Assembly: GCA_947500415.1 (NCBI GenBank)
Contig: CANMRT010000004.1
Location: forward strand, 416,754-480,753
Origin: an uncultured Roseicyclus sp.
GTDB taxonomy: Bacteria > Pseudomonadota > Alphaproteobacteria > Rhodobacterales > Rhodobacteraceae
Length of the DNA stretch: 64,000 nt
Direction: 5' to 3'
In this document: piece by piece, positions 47,396-55,861 of the stretch
Position numbering within the stretch: position 1 is the first letter of the stretch
Layout: each line of letters opens with the position of its first letter
Notes under the pieces: generated by a model
Seen by the model: the letters and a program-made list of their open reading frames with translations, nothing else
The model's database searches: none
Told to the model about the DNA's origin: nothing
Translations under genes and position numbers: made by a program

Positions 47396-47806
47396 ATGAA
47401 ACCCATTACTCCACTTGCCCTTTGCGCCAGCTTTCTGGCCATGGCCTGCACTACCGGTGACGACCCTCAGGTCGGGGTGATGCGCGGCGCACAAGTTTTT
47501 TCGGAGAATTGTGCCATTTGCCATGGCTCTAATGCCCGTGGCGCTTCGAACCTACCCACGGCAACCGGCGACGCGCCAGACCTGACGCTGCTCTCGCAAC
47601 GCAATAGCGGCACATTCCCCGAGATCGAGACGCTCGCTACGATCTATGGGCCCGCCTATCATCAAGGCCGTGGCACCATCATGCCAGAATTCGGCGCGGG
47701 CGATCTTGGCCCCCTTGTGGTGGTCGAAGTGGAAGAAGGTATTGGCACACCTATCCCGGCAGACCTTCTGGCACTGTCCGCCTACCTTCGGACGCTGCAA
47801 CGCTGA
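47396..47806 (+). CDS. Lipoprotein mono-heme cytochrome c
   Basis: Exported electron carrier of 136 residues. The signal peptide ends in a lipobox LAMAC (lipidated C18), and the heme motif CAICH is at 39-43. A later IMPEF supplies a candidate distal Met ligand. It is therefore anchored in a membrane facing the periplasm. The perfect FNR box upstream suggests induction at low oxygen. It converges on the ASCH gene with a six-base gap. Its redox partners are unknown. Confidence 0.88.
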   Translation: MKPITPLALCASFLAMACTTGDDPQVGVMRGAQVFSENCAICHGSNARGASNLPTATGDAPDLTLLSQRNSGTFPEIETLATIYGPAYHQGRGTIMPEFGAGDLGPLVVVEVEEGIGTPIPADLLALSAYLRTLQR

Positions 47807-47812
47807 AGGGTG

Positions 47813-48334
47813 TCAGGTTTTGTTTCGATGCCCGAACGGCTTTGCAGGCGCGCTTTCGAATTGCACCGGCATCTCGCCGAACAGGCCACCGTCCGCGCCA
47901 CCCCAAGCCTCCATCCAGGGCAGCGGTTCGGATAGCGAACCGCCCTCTTTCCACTTGAAGTAACCCAATTCCCCGCTGGCCGGGATTGGGTCACACGGCA
48001 CAGGGTCGCGCAGCAGCAGACCTGCCTCGCCCCCGAACCAAGGGCTGTCGCTTTCAGTGATGATGTCCACGACCTCGACCGATCCAATTATTGCACGGCG
48101 TGGCAATGCGTCTGGCCGAGGCACGACGACGCCATCCCGTGCCCAACGCCAGACAAGGTAATCGTATTCTGCCTGTTTCATGCCAATGGCCGCGTGAATC
48201 GCTATCCGTCCCGGTCCCATCCGCCCAGACCGTATCGACCCAAGTGATCGGTTTTCGACTTCCTTGCCGCCATGGATAATCGCCCAGGCAGAAGGCTGGC
48301 GAACAGAGAGAGAGGTGGAGGGCAAGCCAGTCAT
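47813..48334 (-). CDS. ASCH-domain-like protein
   Basis: Cytosolic protein of 173 residues whose N-terminus (TSLSVRQPSAWAIIHGGKEV then ENRS) matches the opening of ASCH-type domains of the PUA-like fold, which bind RNA or modified nucleobases. The middle has RIAIHAAIGM and RAIIGSVEVVDI, also fold-typical. The C-terminus is less conserved. No role can be inferred from neighbours. Confidence 0.72.
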   Translation of the reverse strand: MTGLPSTSLSVRQPSAWAIIHGGKEVENRSLGSIRSGRMGPGRIAIHAAIGMKQAEYDYLVWRWARDGVVVPRPDALPRRAIIGSVEVVDIITESDSPWFGGEAGLLLRDPVPCDPIPASGELGYFKWKEGGSLSEPLPWMEAWGGADGGLFGEMPVQFESAPAKPFGHRNKT

Positions 48335-48397
48335 TTGTGAAAGTTAGTCTGTTGCCAGCTGATTTCGAGCATGAATGCTTTTCGTCTGGCCCGGGGA

Positions 48398-49471
48398 CTA
48401 GGCGCCCCAATCTGCCCCCTGCATCTCGCGCAACCGGCTCGCAGTTCGCTCGAATTCGAAAGCGCCTGTACCTTCGGTATAGAGCGCTTCGGGCTCGGCC
48501 GCTGCACTGGCCACAAGCCGCACATTTCCCTCGTAAAGGGTGTCGATCAAGGTGACGAAGCGCTTGGCTTCGTTGGATTTCTCGCGGCTCATCTTTGGAA
48601 TGTCTTCCAGCACCAGAACCTTAGCCGCTCCCACCAATGCGAGGTAGTCAGCAGGTCCCAGTGCTGTGCCACAAAGCGCGTCGAAAGAGGCGCGCGCTTG
48701 CCCTGCCCAAAAGCGCGGGATTGTTACGCTGCGGCCCTTAACCTCCAACACCAATTCTTCTTCTTTTCCGCCCGTCAGGTCGCGCCAGATTAGGTCAACC
48801 GCAGCCTTGGCACTTGCATCGGCAGGGCTAAACCACACCTGCTCACCCGCCAGACGATCTTGCCGGTAATCAGTTTCGGCTGCGAGTTCGTGCACTTCGA
48901 GTCGGTCTTCAAGAAGCGCAATAAACGGCAAGAAAAGCTGACGATTGAGGCCGTCCTTATAGAGATCCTTTGGTGGGCGGTTTGATGTTGTCACGATTAC
49001 AACCCCCGCCTCAAACAAACGCTCAAAAAGGCGGCCAACAATCATTGCGTCCGCAATGTCGGTGATCTGCATCTCATCGAAACACAGCAGTTTGAGGTCG
49101 CGCGCGATATTGTCAGCGACCGGTTTGATCGCATCCTCAACACCGGTCTTGCGCGCTTCGTGCAAAGCGGCCTGAACGTCTTGCATGAACGCATGGAAAT
49201 GAACGCGCCGCTTGCCCGGCACCGAGGCGTGTTGAAAGAACAGGTCCATCAACATCGATTTGCCACGCCCAACCCCTCCCCAAAGGTAGAGGCCTTGCTT
49301 GCCCATCGGCTCAGCCTTGCGGAACCGCGTCAGGAAGCCAGTGCGCGCAGGCGCTTCCAGCCGCTCGCGTGCCTGTTCCAAAAGCGCCATGACCTGACGT
49401 TGCGCGGGGTCGGCGCGCAAAAGGCCTTCGGAGACGCGGGTGTCATAAAGGGCGGTCAAATGCTGCGACAT
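48398..49471 (-). CDS. zapE: Cell division ATPase ZapE (AFG1-like)
   Basis: AAA-type ATPase of 357 residues that associates with the Z-ring in E. coli. Walker A is GGVGRGKSMLMD (about 65-76), Walker B in LLCFDEMQITDIADAM, with the sensor TTSNRPPKDLYKDGL. The start MSQHLTALYDTRV is the best; the frame runs longer but the extra residues do not match the family. It is divergent from the MFS gene at 49616 across 144 bases that hold a perfect palindrome. Confidence 0.93.
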   Translation of the reverse strand: MSQHLTALYDTRVSEGLLRADPAQRQVMALLEQARERLEAPARTGFLTRFRKAEPMGKQGLYLWGGVGRGKSMLMDLFFQHASVPGKRRVHFHAFMQDVQAALHEARKTGVEDAIKPVADNIARDLKLLCFDEMQITDIADAMIVGRLFERLFEAGVVIVTTSNRPPKDLYKDGLNRQLFLPFIALLEDRLEVHELAAETDYRQDRLAGEQVWFSPADASAKAAVDLIWRDLTGGKEEELVLEVKGRSVTIPRFWAGQARASFDALCGTALGPADYLALVGAAKVLVLEDIPKMSREKSNEAKRFVTLIDTLYEGNVRLVASAAAEPEALYTEGTGAFEFERTASRLREMQGADWGA

Positions 49472-49544
49472 AGGGGCAATTCTTACGAAACGGATTGCGT
49501 TTTGCCCATGAAAATCAACACGATCACCAAATGTGAACCGACGG

Positions 49545-49564
49545 GTCAAATCCTCTGATTTGAC
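49545..49564. promoter_or_regulatory. Perfect palindrome between zapE and the MFS gene
   Basis: GTCAAATCCTCTGATTTGAC (49545-49564) has exact eight-base arms around a four-base centre. It is 52 bases ahead of the MFS ATG. A repressor-binding operator is the likeliest role; the regulator is unknown and not encoded next to it. No T-tract follows, so it is not a terminator. Confidence 0.55.
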
Positions 49565-49615
49565 GTCGCGCTGTCCTGCGCCCAGAGTGCGCCGGTACTG
49601 CGAAGGGACCCGCCG

Positions 49616-50863
49616 ATGGACCGCACCGACCGACTGATTACGCCTGTCTTGATTGGTGGATGTGCCATCATCCTGATCAGCTTCGCGGTCCGCGCCAGCT
49701 TTGGCCTGTTTCAAATCCCCATCGCGGAGGAGTTCGGCTGGCTGCGGGCCGAATTTTCCATGGCCATTGCGATCCAGAACCTCGCTTGGGGTATAGGTCA
49801 GCCGATTTTTGGCGCGATTGCTGAGAAGGTCGGGGACCGCAAAGCCATCGTGCTAGGCGTGGCGCTATACGTGATTGGTCTGGTTGTTTCAGCCTATGCG
49901 ATCACGCCCGGGCAACATCAGCTATTGGAAATCCTTGTGGGCTTTGGCATCGCGGGCACCGGGTTTGGCGTGATCCTGGCCATGGTCGCACGCGCTGCAT
50001 CGAACGAAAATCGTTCCCTCACCCTTGGGATCGTGACCGCGGCAGGCTCTGGCGGTCAGGTGGTCGGCCCGCCGATCGCCGAGGCATTATTGGGCGCGTT
50101 TCCGTGGCAGACGGTCTTCCTGATCTTCGCGGGTATCGTTTTCGCGTCGATGATGTTCCTTCCGCTCCTGAAAGCGCCGGCAAAGCCTGACGCGCCCGAG
50201 CTGGAAGAGACGATGGGCCAGATCCTTGGAAAAGCCTTCCGCGACCCATCGTTCACGTTGATTTTCGTCGGGTTCTTTTCGTGCGGCTACCAGCTTTCTT
50301 TCGTGACCGCACATTTCCCCGCGTTCATCACCGAATATTGCGGACCCATCGCGCCGGGCGGTGTGCTGCACACCATGGGGATCACCACAACCACAGCATT
50401 GGGCGCCATCGCGATTTCGCTGATCGGCCTCGCCAACATCGGTGGCACGCTTTTCGCTTCCTACCTTGGCAAAACCTACTCCAAGAAGAAACTACTGGCC
50501 CTGATCTACACTGGCCGAACGATCGCCGCGGCGGCCTTCATCCTGCTGCCGATAACACCCACATCGGTCATCATTTTCTCGGTGGTGATGGGTTCGCTTT
50601 GGCTTGCCACAGTGCCACTAACAAGCGGTCTCGTCGGCTACATCTACGGGCTGCGCTACATGGGAACACTCTACGGCATTGTATTCTTCAGCCACCAGCT
50701 TGGCAGCTTCGTAGGCGTCTGGTTGGGGGGCTTCATGTACGATCTTTACGGAAACTACACCGTCGTCTGGTGGGTCGGCGTGGGTGTCGGGGCGCTAAGT
50801 GCGATCGTGCATCTGCCAATCAAGGAAATCCCGTTGGGTAAACGCGCACCACTCGCAGCGTGA
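49616..50863 (+). CDS. MFS transporter, monocarboxylate/oxalate-type
   Basis: Secondary transporter of 415 residues with about twelve hydrophobic helices in two halves. The loop GAIAEKVGDRKAIV between helices 2 and 3 is the MFS signature (GxxxDRxGRR-like). The profile and spacing (SFGLFQIPIAEEFGWLRAEFS) resemble monocarboxylate/OFA-type members; the substrate is unknown. It is isolated between zapE and an ornithine-cyclodeaminase-like gene. Confidence 0.85.
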   Translation: MDRTDRLITPVLIGGCAIILISFAVRASFGLFQIPIAEEFGWLRAEFSMAIAIQNLAWGIGQPIFGAIAEKVGDRKAIVLGVALYVIGLVVSAYAITPGQHQLLEILVGFGIAGTGFGVILAMVARAASNENRSLTLGIVTAAGSGGQVVGPPIAEALLGAFPWQTVFLIFAGIVFASMMFLPLLKAPAKPDAPELEETMGQILGKAFRDPSFTLIFVGFFSCGYQLSFVTAHFPAFITEYCGPIAPGGVLHTMGITTTTALGAIAISLIGLANIGGTLFASYLGKTYSKKKLLALIYTGRTIAAAAFILLPITPTSVIIFSVVMGSLWLATVPLTSGLVGYIYGLRYMGTLYGIVFFSHQLGSFVGVWLGGFMYDLYGNYTVVWWVGVGVGALSAIVHLPIKEIPLGKRAPLAA

Positions 50864-50922
50864 ACCGCCCCTCTTTGTTCCTGAAAAAAGCCTTGGGTTC
50901 GGTGAGCTGACCCCCCGGTCGG

Positions 50923-51831
50923 CTAGCCGCCCTTCACCGCATCCAGAATGTAGCGCGCAACCATCAGGTCCAAATGCGCGCCGCCGCCGTTCTTGCACAG
51001 CGTGATCTCATCGTCCGACCCGCGCTCGAACCTGTCCATGTCGTAGTAATCGCCCACCACGTCCGACTCGAAGAACACGCCTTCCTCTAGCGGAATCTTC
51101 AATTCTCCAATGTGGCCGAAGGTCGTCGCGCGACTGTCCACAAAGACGCGTGCGCGGCGCAGACAATCGTCATCTGCTTCCCGCATGTCGGGCCGGTAGG
51201 CGCCGATCAAGTCAATGTGCTGACCCGGTTGCAGCGATTTGCCCTTCAGAATGGGGGTGGTCGTCATCGTGCCGGTGGCGATGATGTCAGCGGCTTCCAC
51301 CGCCTCACGCAGATCGAGCGCGATCGAGACGTCCGGGTAGTCGGCCCTGATTTGCGCGACATTGGCCAACGTCCGGTTCCAGATCGTGAATTCCGCATCG
51401 GGGAATGCGCTCGCATAGGCTTCCCGCATTGAGCGGACGACATTGCCCGCGCCGATCAGAAGGATGTTCTTGCTGTCCGGTCGCGCCAGCTTGCGCGCAG
51501 CCAAAAGGCTGTCCCCAGCCGTCTTCCATTTGGTCAGCAGGTGAAAGTCGATGATCGCCTCAAGCGTACCGTCCTTGTCCGAGAACAGGCAAACACCGCC
51601 ATGGATGGCTGGCTTCCCGATTTCAGAATTGCCGGGAAAGATCGTGGCCGTCTTCACCAGTTGGCCAAGCCCGTCGATCCATGCCGCGCGGGATAGCAGA
51701 GTGTCGTTGCCACGATAGAGAAACGTATCGTCGATCTGTGCGAGCGGCATTTTGTGACCCGCTTCAATCGCATCGCTCAGCGCAATCCAGTCGAGCTTCT
51801 CTTCCGCGTCTGGCCCGATAATCAACGTCAT
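50923..51831 (-). CDS. Ornithine cyclodeaminase / mu-crystallin family oxidoreductase
   Basis: NAD(P)-binding protein of 302 residues with the nucleotide motif LLIGAGNVVRSM (about 120-130) and ATGTMTTTPIL. Members act as ornithine cyclodeaminase, alanine dehydrogenase, ketimine reductase or similar; the substrate cannot be assigned. The start MTLIIGPD is chosen because the upstream HAD gene stop overlaps it by four bases. Together with the HAD and FghA genes it forms a leftward group. Confidence 0.85.
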   Translation of the reverse strand: MTLIIGPDAEEKLDWIALSDAIEAGHKMPLAQIDDTFLYRGNDTLLSRAAWIDGLGQLVKTATIFPGNSEIGKPAIHGGVCLFSDKDGTLEAIIDFHLLTKWKTAGDSLLAARKLARPDSKNILLIGAGNVVRSMREAYASAFPDAEFTIWNRTLANVAQIRADYPDVSIALDLREAVEAADIIATGTMTTTPILKGKSLQPGQHIDLIGAYRPDMREADDDCLRRARVFVDSRATTFGHIGELKIPLEEGVFFESDVVGDYYDMDRFERGSDDEITLCKNGGGAHLDLMVARYILDAVKGG

Positions 51832-52451
51832 GCCCGTGCCTCCTCTTCGTTCAGCAGTCCCTCGGCTACCAGCCTGCCGGCCCATGCCTGCGGTCCGTCA
51901 AACAGATGCGTCTGCCAGCCTCGCGAGGTTGCCGTATCGATATTATCCGCACGGTCGTCGGCGAAAAGCAGGCTTTCGGGCGGTAGGCCACAATCCGCCT
52001 CGACCATCGCGTAGATCTGCGCGTCGGGTTTCGTCACGCCCATGTGGCCCGAGATGTAGGACCGGTCGAACTCCGTCAGAAACGGATAGACCGGCTTGGC
52101 GATGTCAAAGGTTTCGATGCCGAAATTCGACAGGGCAAAGACCGGCACATCGCGACACCGCAAGTTGCGCAGGAGAGAAACGGAATGTGGGATCGCGGGA
52201 CTGGCCATGTGCAGCCAATCGTCATGCCAAAGCATGATCTCATCATGCCATTCGGGATAGGACGCCGCACATTCACAGACCATTTGTCCGAAATTCTCAC
52301 CCTGATCGACGCGGTCATTCATGGCGTGCAGATCGACGGCCGCGAACATAGCGCGGCGGCGATCCTCCCCGATCGCACGGTCGTAGTGCCGCTCCGGCTG
52401 CCATTCGATCAGCACGTTGCCGATGTCAAAAACGACTGCTTGGACAGTCAT
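51828..52451 (-). CDS. HAD-family hydrolase
   Basis: Haloacid-dehalogenase-like hydrolase of 207 residues. Motif I is VFDIGNVL (nucleophile D9), motif II FALSNFG and motif III/IV around VTKPDAQIYAM and LLFADDRADNI. The cap region fits the class of small sugar-phosphate or nucleotide phosphatases (similar in layout to YihX). The substrate is unknown. It overlaps the cyclodeaminase-like gene by four bases and meets fghA by one base. Confidence 0.88.
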   Translation of the reverse strand: MTVQAVVFDIGNVLIEWQPERHYDRAIGEDRRRAMFAAVDLHAMNDRVDQGENFGQMVCECAASYPEWHDEIMLWHDDWLHMASPAIPHSVSLLRNLRCRDVPVFALSNFGIETFDIAKPVYPFLTEFDRSYISGHMGVTKPDAQIYAMVEADCGLPPESLLFADDRADNIDTATSRGWQTHLFDGPQAWAGRLVAEGLLNEEEARA

Positions 52452-53284
52452 CAGACCGAGTAAAGCGCGTCGGCGTGGAAGGCGATGTGTTCTTCCATGA
52501 AGCTCGACACAAAGAAGTAGGAATGGTCGTAGCCCGGCTGCATCCGAAGCGTCATCTGCTGGCGACGTGCGGCGGCGGCATGGGCCAGCGCCTCGGTCTT
52601 CAGCAGGTCACCGAACTGATCGTCGGCACCGGTATCGATCAACATCGGGCCATCGAAGCCTGTCGCGTGCATCAGAAGGGTCGCGTCGTGCGGGGCCCAT
52701 GTGTCTTCGTCACTGCCCAGATAAGCGCCAAGCTGTTTGCGGCCCCAATCGCTGTCGGTCGGGTTGCAGATCGGTGCGAAGGCCGAGACGCTGGCGAAGC
52801 GATCCGGGTGGCGCATGGCAATAGTCAGCGCACCGTGGCCGCCCATGGAATGCCCAGTGATCGACTGGCGCTCGGGATCCAGCGCGAAATTTTCGAAGAC
52901 AGCATTCGGCAGATCTTCAGTGATGTAGTCCCACATGTGGAAATGTTTGATCCACGGGTCTTGCGTGGCGTTCACGTAAAAGCCCGCACCTTGACCAAGA
53001 TCGTAGGCCGGATCGTCCGCCACACCATCGCCGCGCGGGGAAGTGTCGGGGAAGATCAGGGCGATGCCTTGCTCAGCCGCCCACCCTTGTGCACCAGCCT
53101 TGCTCATCGCGTTTTCGTGGGTGCACGTCAGGCCAGACAGATACCACAGCACCGGAACCGGGCCGAATTGAGCCTCCTCCGGAAGGAACAATCCGAAGGT
53201 CATATCGCATTGCGTGCTTTCGGCGGAATGGCGGTAGACGCCTTGTGTGCCACCAAAAGCTTTGTTCTCGGAAATCGTTTCCAT
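52451..53284 (-). CDS. fghA: S-formylglutathione hydrolase
   Basis: Serine esterase of the alpha/beta-hydrolase fold, 277 residues, that releases formate and glutathione in formaldehyde oxidation. The nucleophile is S146 in GHSMGGHG; SGLTCTHENAMSKAGAQ and PDTSPRGDG are diagnostic. The start METISENKAFGG is chosen by family. Its partner, the class III alcohol dehydrogenase, lies 3 kb away at 56.3 kb on the same strand, with four unrelated genes between them. Confidence 0.94.
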   Translation of the reverse strand: METISENKAFGGTQGVYRHSAESTQCDMTFGLFLPEEAQFGPVPVLWYLSGLTCTHENAMSKAGAQGWAAEQGIALIFPDTSPRGDGVADDPAYDLGQGAGFYVNATQDPWIKHFHMWDYITEDLPNAVFENFALDPERQSITGHSMGGHGALTIAMRHPDRFASVSAFAPICNPTDSDWGRKQLGAYLGSDEDTWAPHDATLLMHATGFDGPMLIDTGADDQFGDLLKTEALAHAAAARRQQMTLRMQPGYDHSYFFVSSFMEEHIAFHADALYSV

Positions 53285-53343
53285 CTGCTCGGGTCCCCCG
53301 TGTTTTTCTCTGCCTACCTTGAGGGCAGGGCAACGCGCAACGC

Positions 53344-54282
53344 CTACGTGCCCGTAAGCGGGGCCAACCATGCGATCACGGCGGACACGGTCAAGATCGA
53401 TAAAGCGGTTGAGATCAGGATGGCTGCAGAAACGCGTTGCGGCGCAACGTGGTAGTGCTGCGCAAGGATGTAGACATTGCCCGCCACCGGAAGGGCGGCA
53501 GCGGCGATCATCACGCCCGCCTCGTAGTCTGGCACATCAAACAAGAACAACGCTGCAATAGCGACGGCTGCTGGGTGCAGGACCAGCTTGCAAAAGGTCA
53601 GCCACCCGGCGACTGACATCCGCTCTGCAGACTTGCCTGCCAGGGACGCTCCGATAGCGAAGAGGGCCCCAGGCGTCGCCGCCGCGCCAAGGATGGCGAG
53701 GAATTCGTTGACTGGCCCGGGTACCGACCAACCTGTAGACGACCATGCCAACCCCAGAACGATTGAGACGATCATTGGGTTTTTCAACAGGCCCAAGCCG
53801 ACCGTGCGCAAAACGCCAAGGGACATCCGCCCATCGCGGCTGCCGGTGACCAGGATCACGATGAGGCTGGAGAAAACGATCAAATCCACTGACAGGACCA
53901 GGATCACCGGACCTGCCGCGGCCTCTCCCAGCAGAACGACAAGCATCGGAATGCCCAGAAAGCCCACGTTGCCGATGACCGCGCACTGCGCTTCGAACGC
54001 GGCTTCGGTCACAGGCCGCTTGCGAGCCAGTGCGACAAGTGTGGCGAGAACGTAGACCACAATACAGGCGGACAAATAGGCGCCCACGAATTGCCAATCC
54101 ATGATCTCGGCCAAAGACAGGTTTGCCGCAAACCGGAAGAGCATGGCCGAGAGGGCGAAATAGAATACGAATTTGGTGAGGTAGGCCGCGGCCTCGGACG
54201 TGAAGAAACCCGTCCGGCAGGCCTGAAACCCCAAGGCGATCAAGGCGAAGAACGGCAGGGTTTTCAGGAAGATGTCCACCAT
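53344..54282 (-). CDS. AEC-family (auxin efflux carrier-like) transporter
   Basis: Inner-membrane protein of 312 residues with about ten hydrophobic segments in two repeats. Features such as GFLGIPMLVVLLGEAA and NPMIVSIVLGLAWS fit the AEC superfamily. Bacterial members are poorly characterised, with malate or other organic acids proposed. It is divergent from the TetR gene across 94+ bases containing palindromic sequence, so the regulator may control it. Confidence 0.87.
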   Translation of the reverse strand: MVDIFLKTLPFFALIALGFQACRTGFFTSEAAAYLTKFVFYFALSAMLFRFAANLSLAEIMDWQFVGAYLSACIVVYVLATLVALARKRPVTEAAFEAQCAVIGNVGFLGIPMLVVLLGEAAAGPVILVLSVDLIVFSSLIVILVTGSRDGRMSLGVLRTVGLGLLKNPMIVSIVLGLAWSSTGWSVPGPVNEFLAILGAAATPGALFAIGASLAGKSAERMSVAGWLTFCKLVLHPAAVAIAALFLFDVPDYEAGVMIAAAALPVAGNVYILAQHYHVAPQRVSAAILISTALSILTVSAVIAWLAPLTGT

Positions 54283-54350
54283 CCCCCAGCGCTACGCCAA
54301 GCCCCTTGGTCTGTCCAGACATCACGCCTGACCAAACGTCTACCTTGCCG

Positions 54351-54369
54351 AAACTGAACTGGTTAGTTT
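54351..54369. promoter_or_regulatory. Palindrome overlapping the tetR promoter region
   Basis: AAACTGAACTGGTTAGTTT (54351-54369) is symmetric at most positions, with five-base outer arms AAACT/AGTTT. It lies between a -35-like TTGCCG (54345-54350) and a -10-like TACAAT (54369-54374, 18-base spacing), the usual place for a TetR-type autorepressor. The assignment is inferred. Confidence 0.5.
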
Positions 54370-54403
54370 ACAATAGATGTCAGGAAGGGTCGCAGACGCC
54401 ACT

Positions 54404-55036
54404 ATGAACGCTGAAACGCAGATCAAGAAGGGTCGTAAATTCGACCAGGTGATTGCCGGTGCGCGCGCCGTCTTCATGCGTGAAGGCTATGAAGGGGCGT
54501 CCGTCGATGAAATTGCACGGGATGCGGGTGTCTCCAAGGCGACGCTCTACAGCTACTTTCCTGACAAGCAGCATCTGTTCCTCGAAGTCCTCAAACTGGA
54601 ATGCGACGCCCAGTCCGAAGTTGAGGTTTTGTTCGAGCAGACCGGCCTGAGCGTTGAAGAAAAGCTCTGCGTCATCTGCAAGAAGTTGATCACCTTTTTT
54701 ATCAGCGATTTCGGACAGGACATGTTCCGCGTCTGCGTAGCAGAAGCGAAGCGTTTCCCGGAATTGGGCGAGACCTTCTATGAAAGCGGCCCAAGACATT
54801 GGGGCGAAAAGATCGCGGGCTTTCTAAGCAGCGACAAGGCGCGCGCCGTGCTGGATATCGAGGATCCGTTCCTGGCCGCCGATCAGCTCGCGCAGCTGTG
54901 CCGCACCGACCTGATGCTGAAGGTCATGTTCGGGATCGAAAAGAACCCGGCTGAGGCCGAGATTGACCGGATTGTGGATGAGGCTGTGCGGACATTTCTT
55001 GCCCGCTATCGCCGCGCGCCCAAGGCGGTCGGTTAG
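54404..55036 (+). CDS. TetR/AcrR-family transcriptional regulator
   Basis: DNA-binding repressor of about 210 residues. The N-terminal helix-turn-helix is ASVDEIARDAGVSKATLYSY with FPDKQHLFLEV following; the rest is an all-helical ligand domain of the AcrR C-terminal type. The first in-frame ATG (54377) has no ribosome site and would lie upstream of the start implied by the promoter at 54345-54374; the ATG at 54404 follows AGGAAGGG by 14 bases. It shares stop bases with the convergent NYN gene. Likely targets are itself and the divergent AEC gene. Confidence 0.9.
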   Translation: MNAETQIKKGRKFDQVIAGARAVFMREGYEGASVDEIARDAGVSKATLYSYFPDKQHLFLEVLKLECDAQSEVEVLFEQTGLSVEEKLCVICKKLITFFISDFGQDMFRVCVAEAKRFPELGETFYESGPRHWGEKIAGFLSSDKARAVLDIEDPFLAADQLAQLCRTDLMLKVMFGIEKNPAEAEIDRIVDEAVRTFLARYRRAPKAVG

Positions 55037-55746
55037 TCCAGGCGCCGCACCAAAAGTTGGTTGCCTGCGCCCCGTTTGACTTCAAGCATCTTAAGGCTTT
55101 CGACTAAGTCGCTTAGCTTGCGTTTGCCATAGGTTCGCGTGTCGAAATCAGGGTTGGCGGCCGTCATGTATTGCCCAAGCTGCCCAAGTGAATACCAATC
55201 ATCGCCCTGTTCGATCGCGTCCATGGCCCGAAAAATCAGGTCGCGCGCTTCGTTCAGTGGCTGTGCCTTGGGCCGCTCAACTGATTTCTCCTCACCTTTC
55301 GGAGCTTCGGTCATGATGTTTTCGATGAAGATGAAGCGCTTGCACGCTTTGCGGAATGCCTCCGGCGTTTTGTGCTGACCGATGCCATAGACGTCGAGGC
55401 CCTGCTCGCGAATACGGCTGGCGAGCCGCGTAAAATCGCTGTCGCTGGAACACAGGACAAAGCCGTCAAAACGCCCCGAATGCATCAGGTCCATCGCGTC
55501 GATCACCAGCGCAATGTCCGAGGCATTCTTGCCAACCGTATTGGCGGGCTGGTGATGCGGCACGATTCCATATTCGGCCTGCACGTTTGACCAGCCCTTC
55601 ATGTGGGTGGAGCTGAAATCACCGTAGATGCGCCGAACCGAAGCCTCACCAAATCCGGCAATTTCGTCGAAGATCGCCTTGGCGTGTTTGTGGCTGGTGT
55701 TGTCGGCGTCGATCAGAACGGCGAGCAGTGGAGTGTCGTTTGCCAT
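55033..55746 (-). CDS. LabA-like NYN-domain protein with C-terminal OST-HTH-like region
   Basis: Probable RNA-acting protein of 237 residues. The N-terminal NYN (PIN-like) domain has acidic residues typical of metal-dependent ribonucleases: AVLIDADNTS (about 9-18), SDIALVIDAMDL, and CSSDSDFTRLASRI. The C-terminal part (about 165-237; DLIFRAMDAIEQGDDW, YGKRKLSDLVESLKML) resembles an OST-HTH/LOTUS RNA-binding domain. The start MANDTPLL is chosen by the domain boundary. RNase activity is inferred from the family. Confidence 0.88.
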   Translation of the reverse strand: MANDTPLLAVLIDADNTSHKHAKAIFDEIAGFGEASVRRIYGDFSSTHMKGWSNVQAEYGIVPHHQPANTVGKNASDIALVIDAMDLMHSGRFDGFVLCSSDSDFTRLASRIREQGLDVYGIGQHKTPEAFRKACKRFIFIENIMTEAPKGEEKSVERPKAQPLNEARDLIFRAMDAIEQGDDWYSLGQLGQYMTAANPDFDTRTYGKRKLSDLVESLKMLEVKRGAGNQLLVRRLD

Positions 55747-55814
55747 TGTGGGCCCCTTTCCGCCTTGTTTGACACAAGCCATGCGATGGCGAAACCGAAA
55801 GGCGCGCACCAACG

Positions 55815-55841
55815 AAAAAGGGCAGCCCATAAGGACGGCCC
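55815..55841 (-). terminator. Rho-independent terminator of the secreted protein gene
   Basis: GGGCAGCCC (55820-55828) pairs with GGACGGCCC (55833-55841) around ATAA, with one mismatch and one wobble, flanked on the left by AAAAA (55815-55819). On the minus strand this is a hairpin followed by T residues, 21 bases past the stop at 55862. Confidence 0.75.
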
Positions 55842-55861
55842 TCCAGTGGATCTGACAAGTG

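Noticed and set aside
50905..50924. Imperfect hairpin between the MFS and cyclodeaminase-like genes
   Set aside because: The T-run is about 15 bases away from the stem and the arms mismatch; not a convincing terminator.
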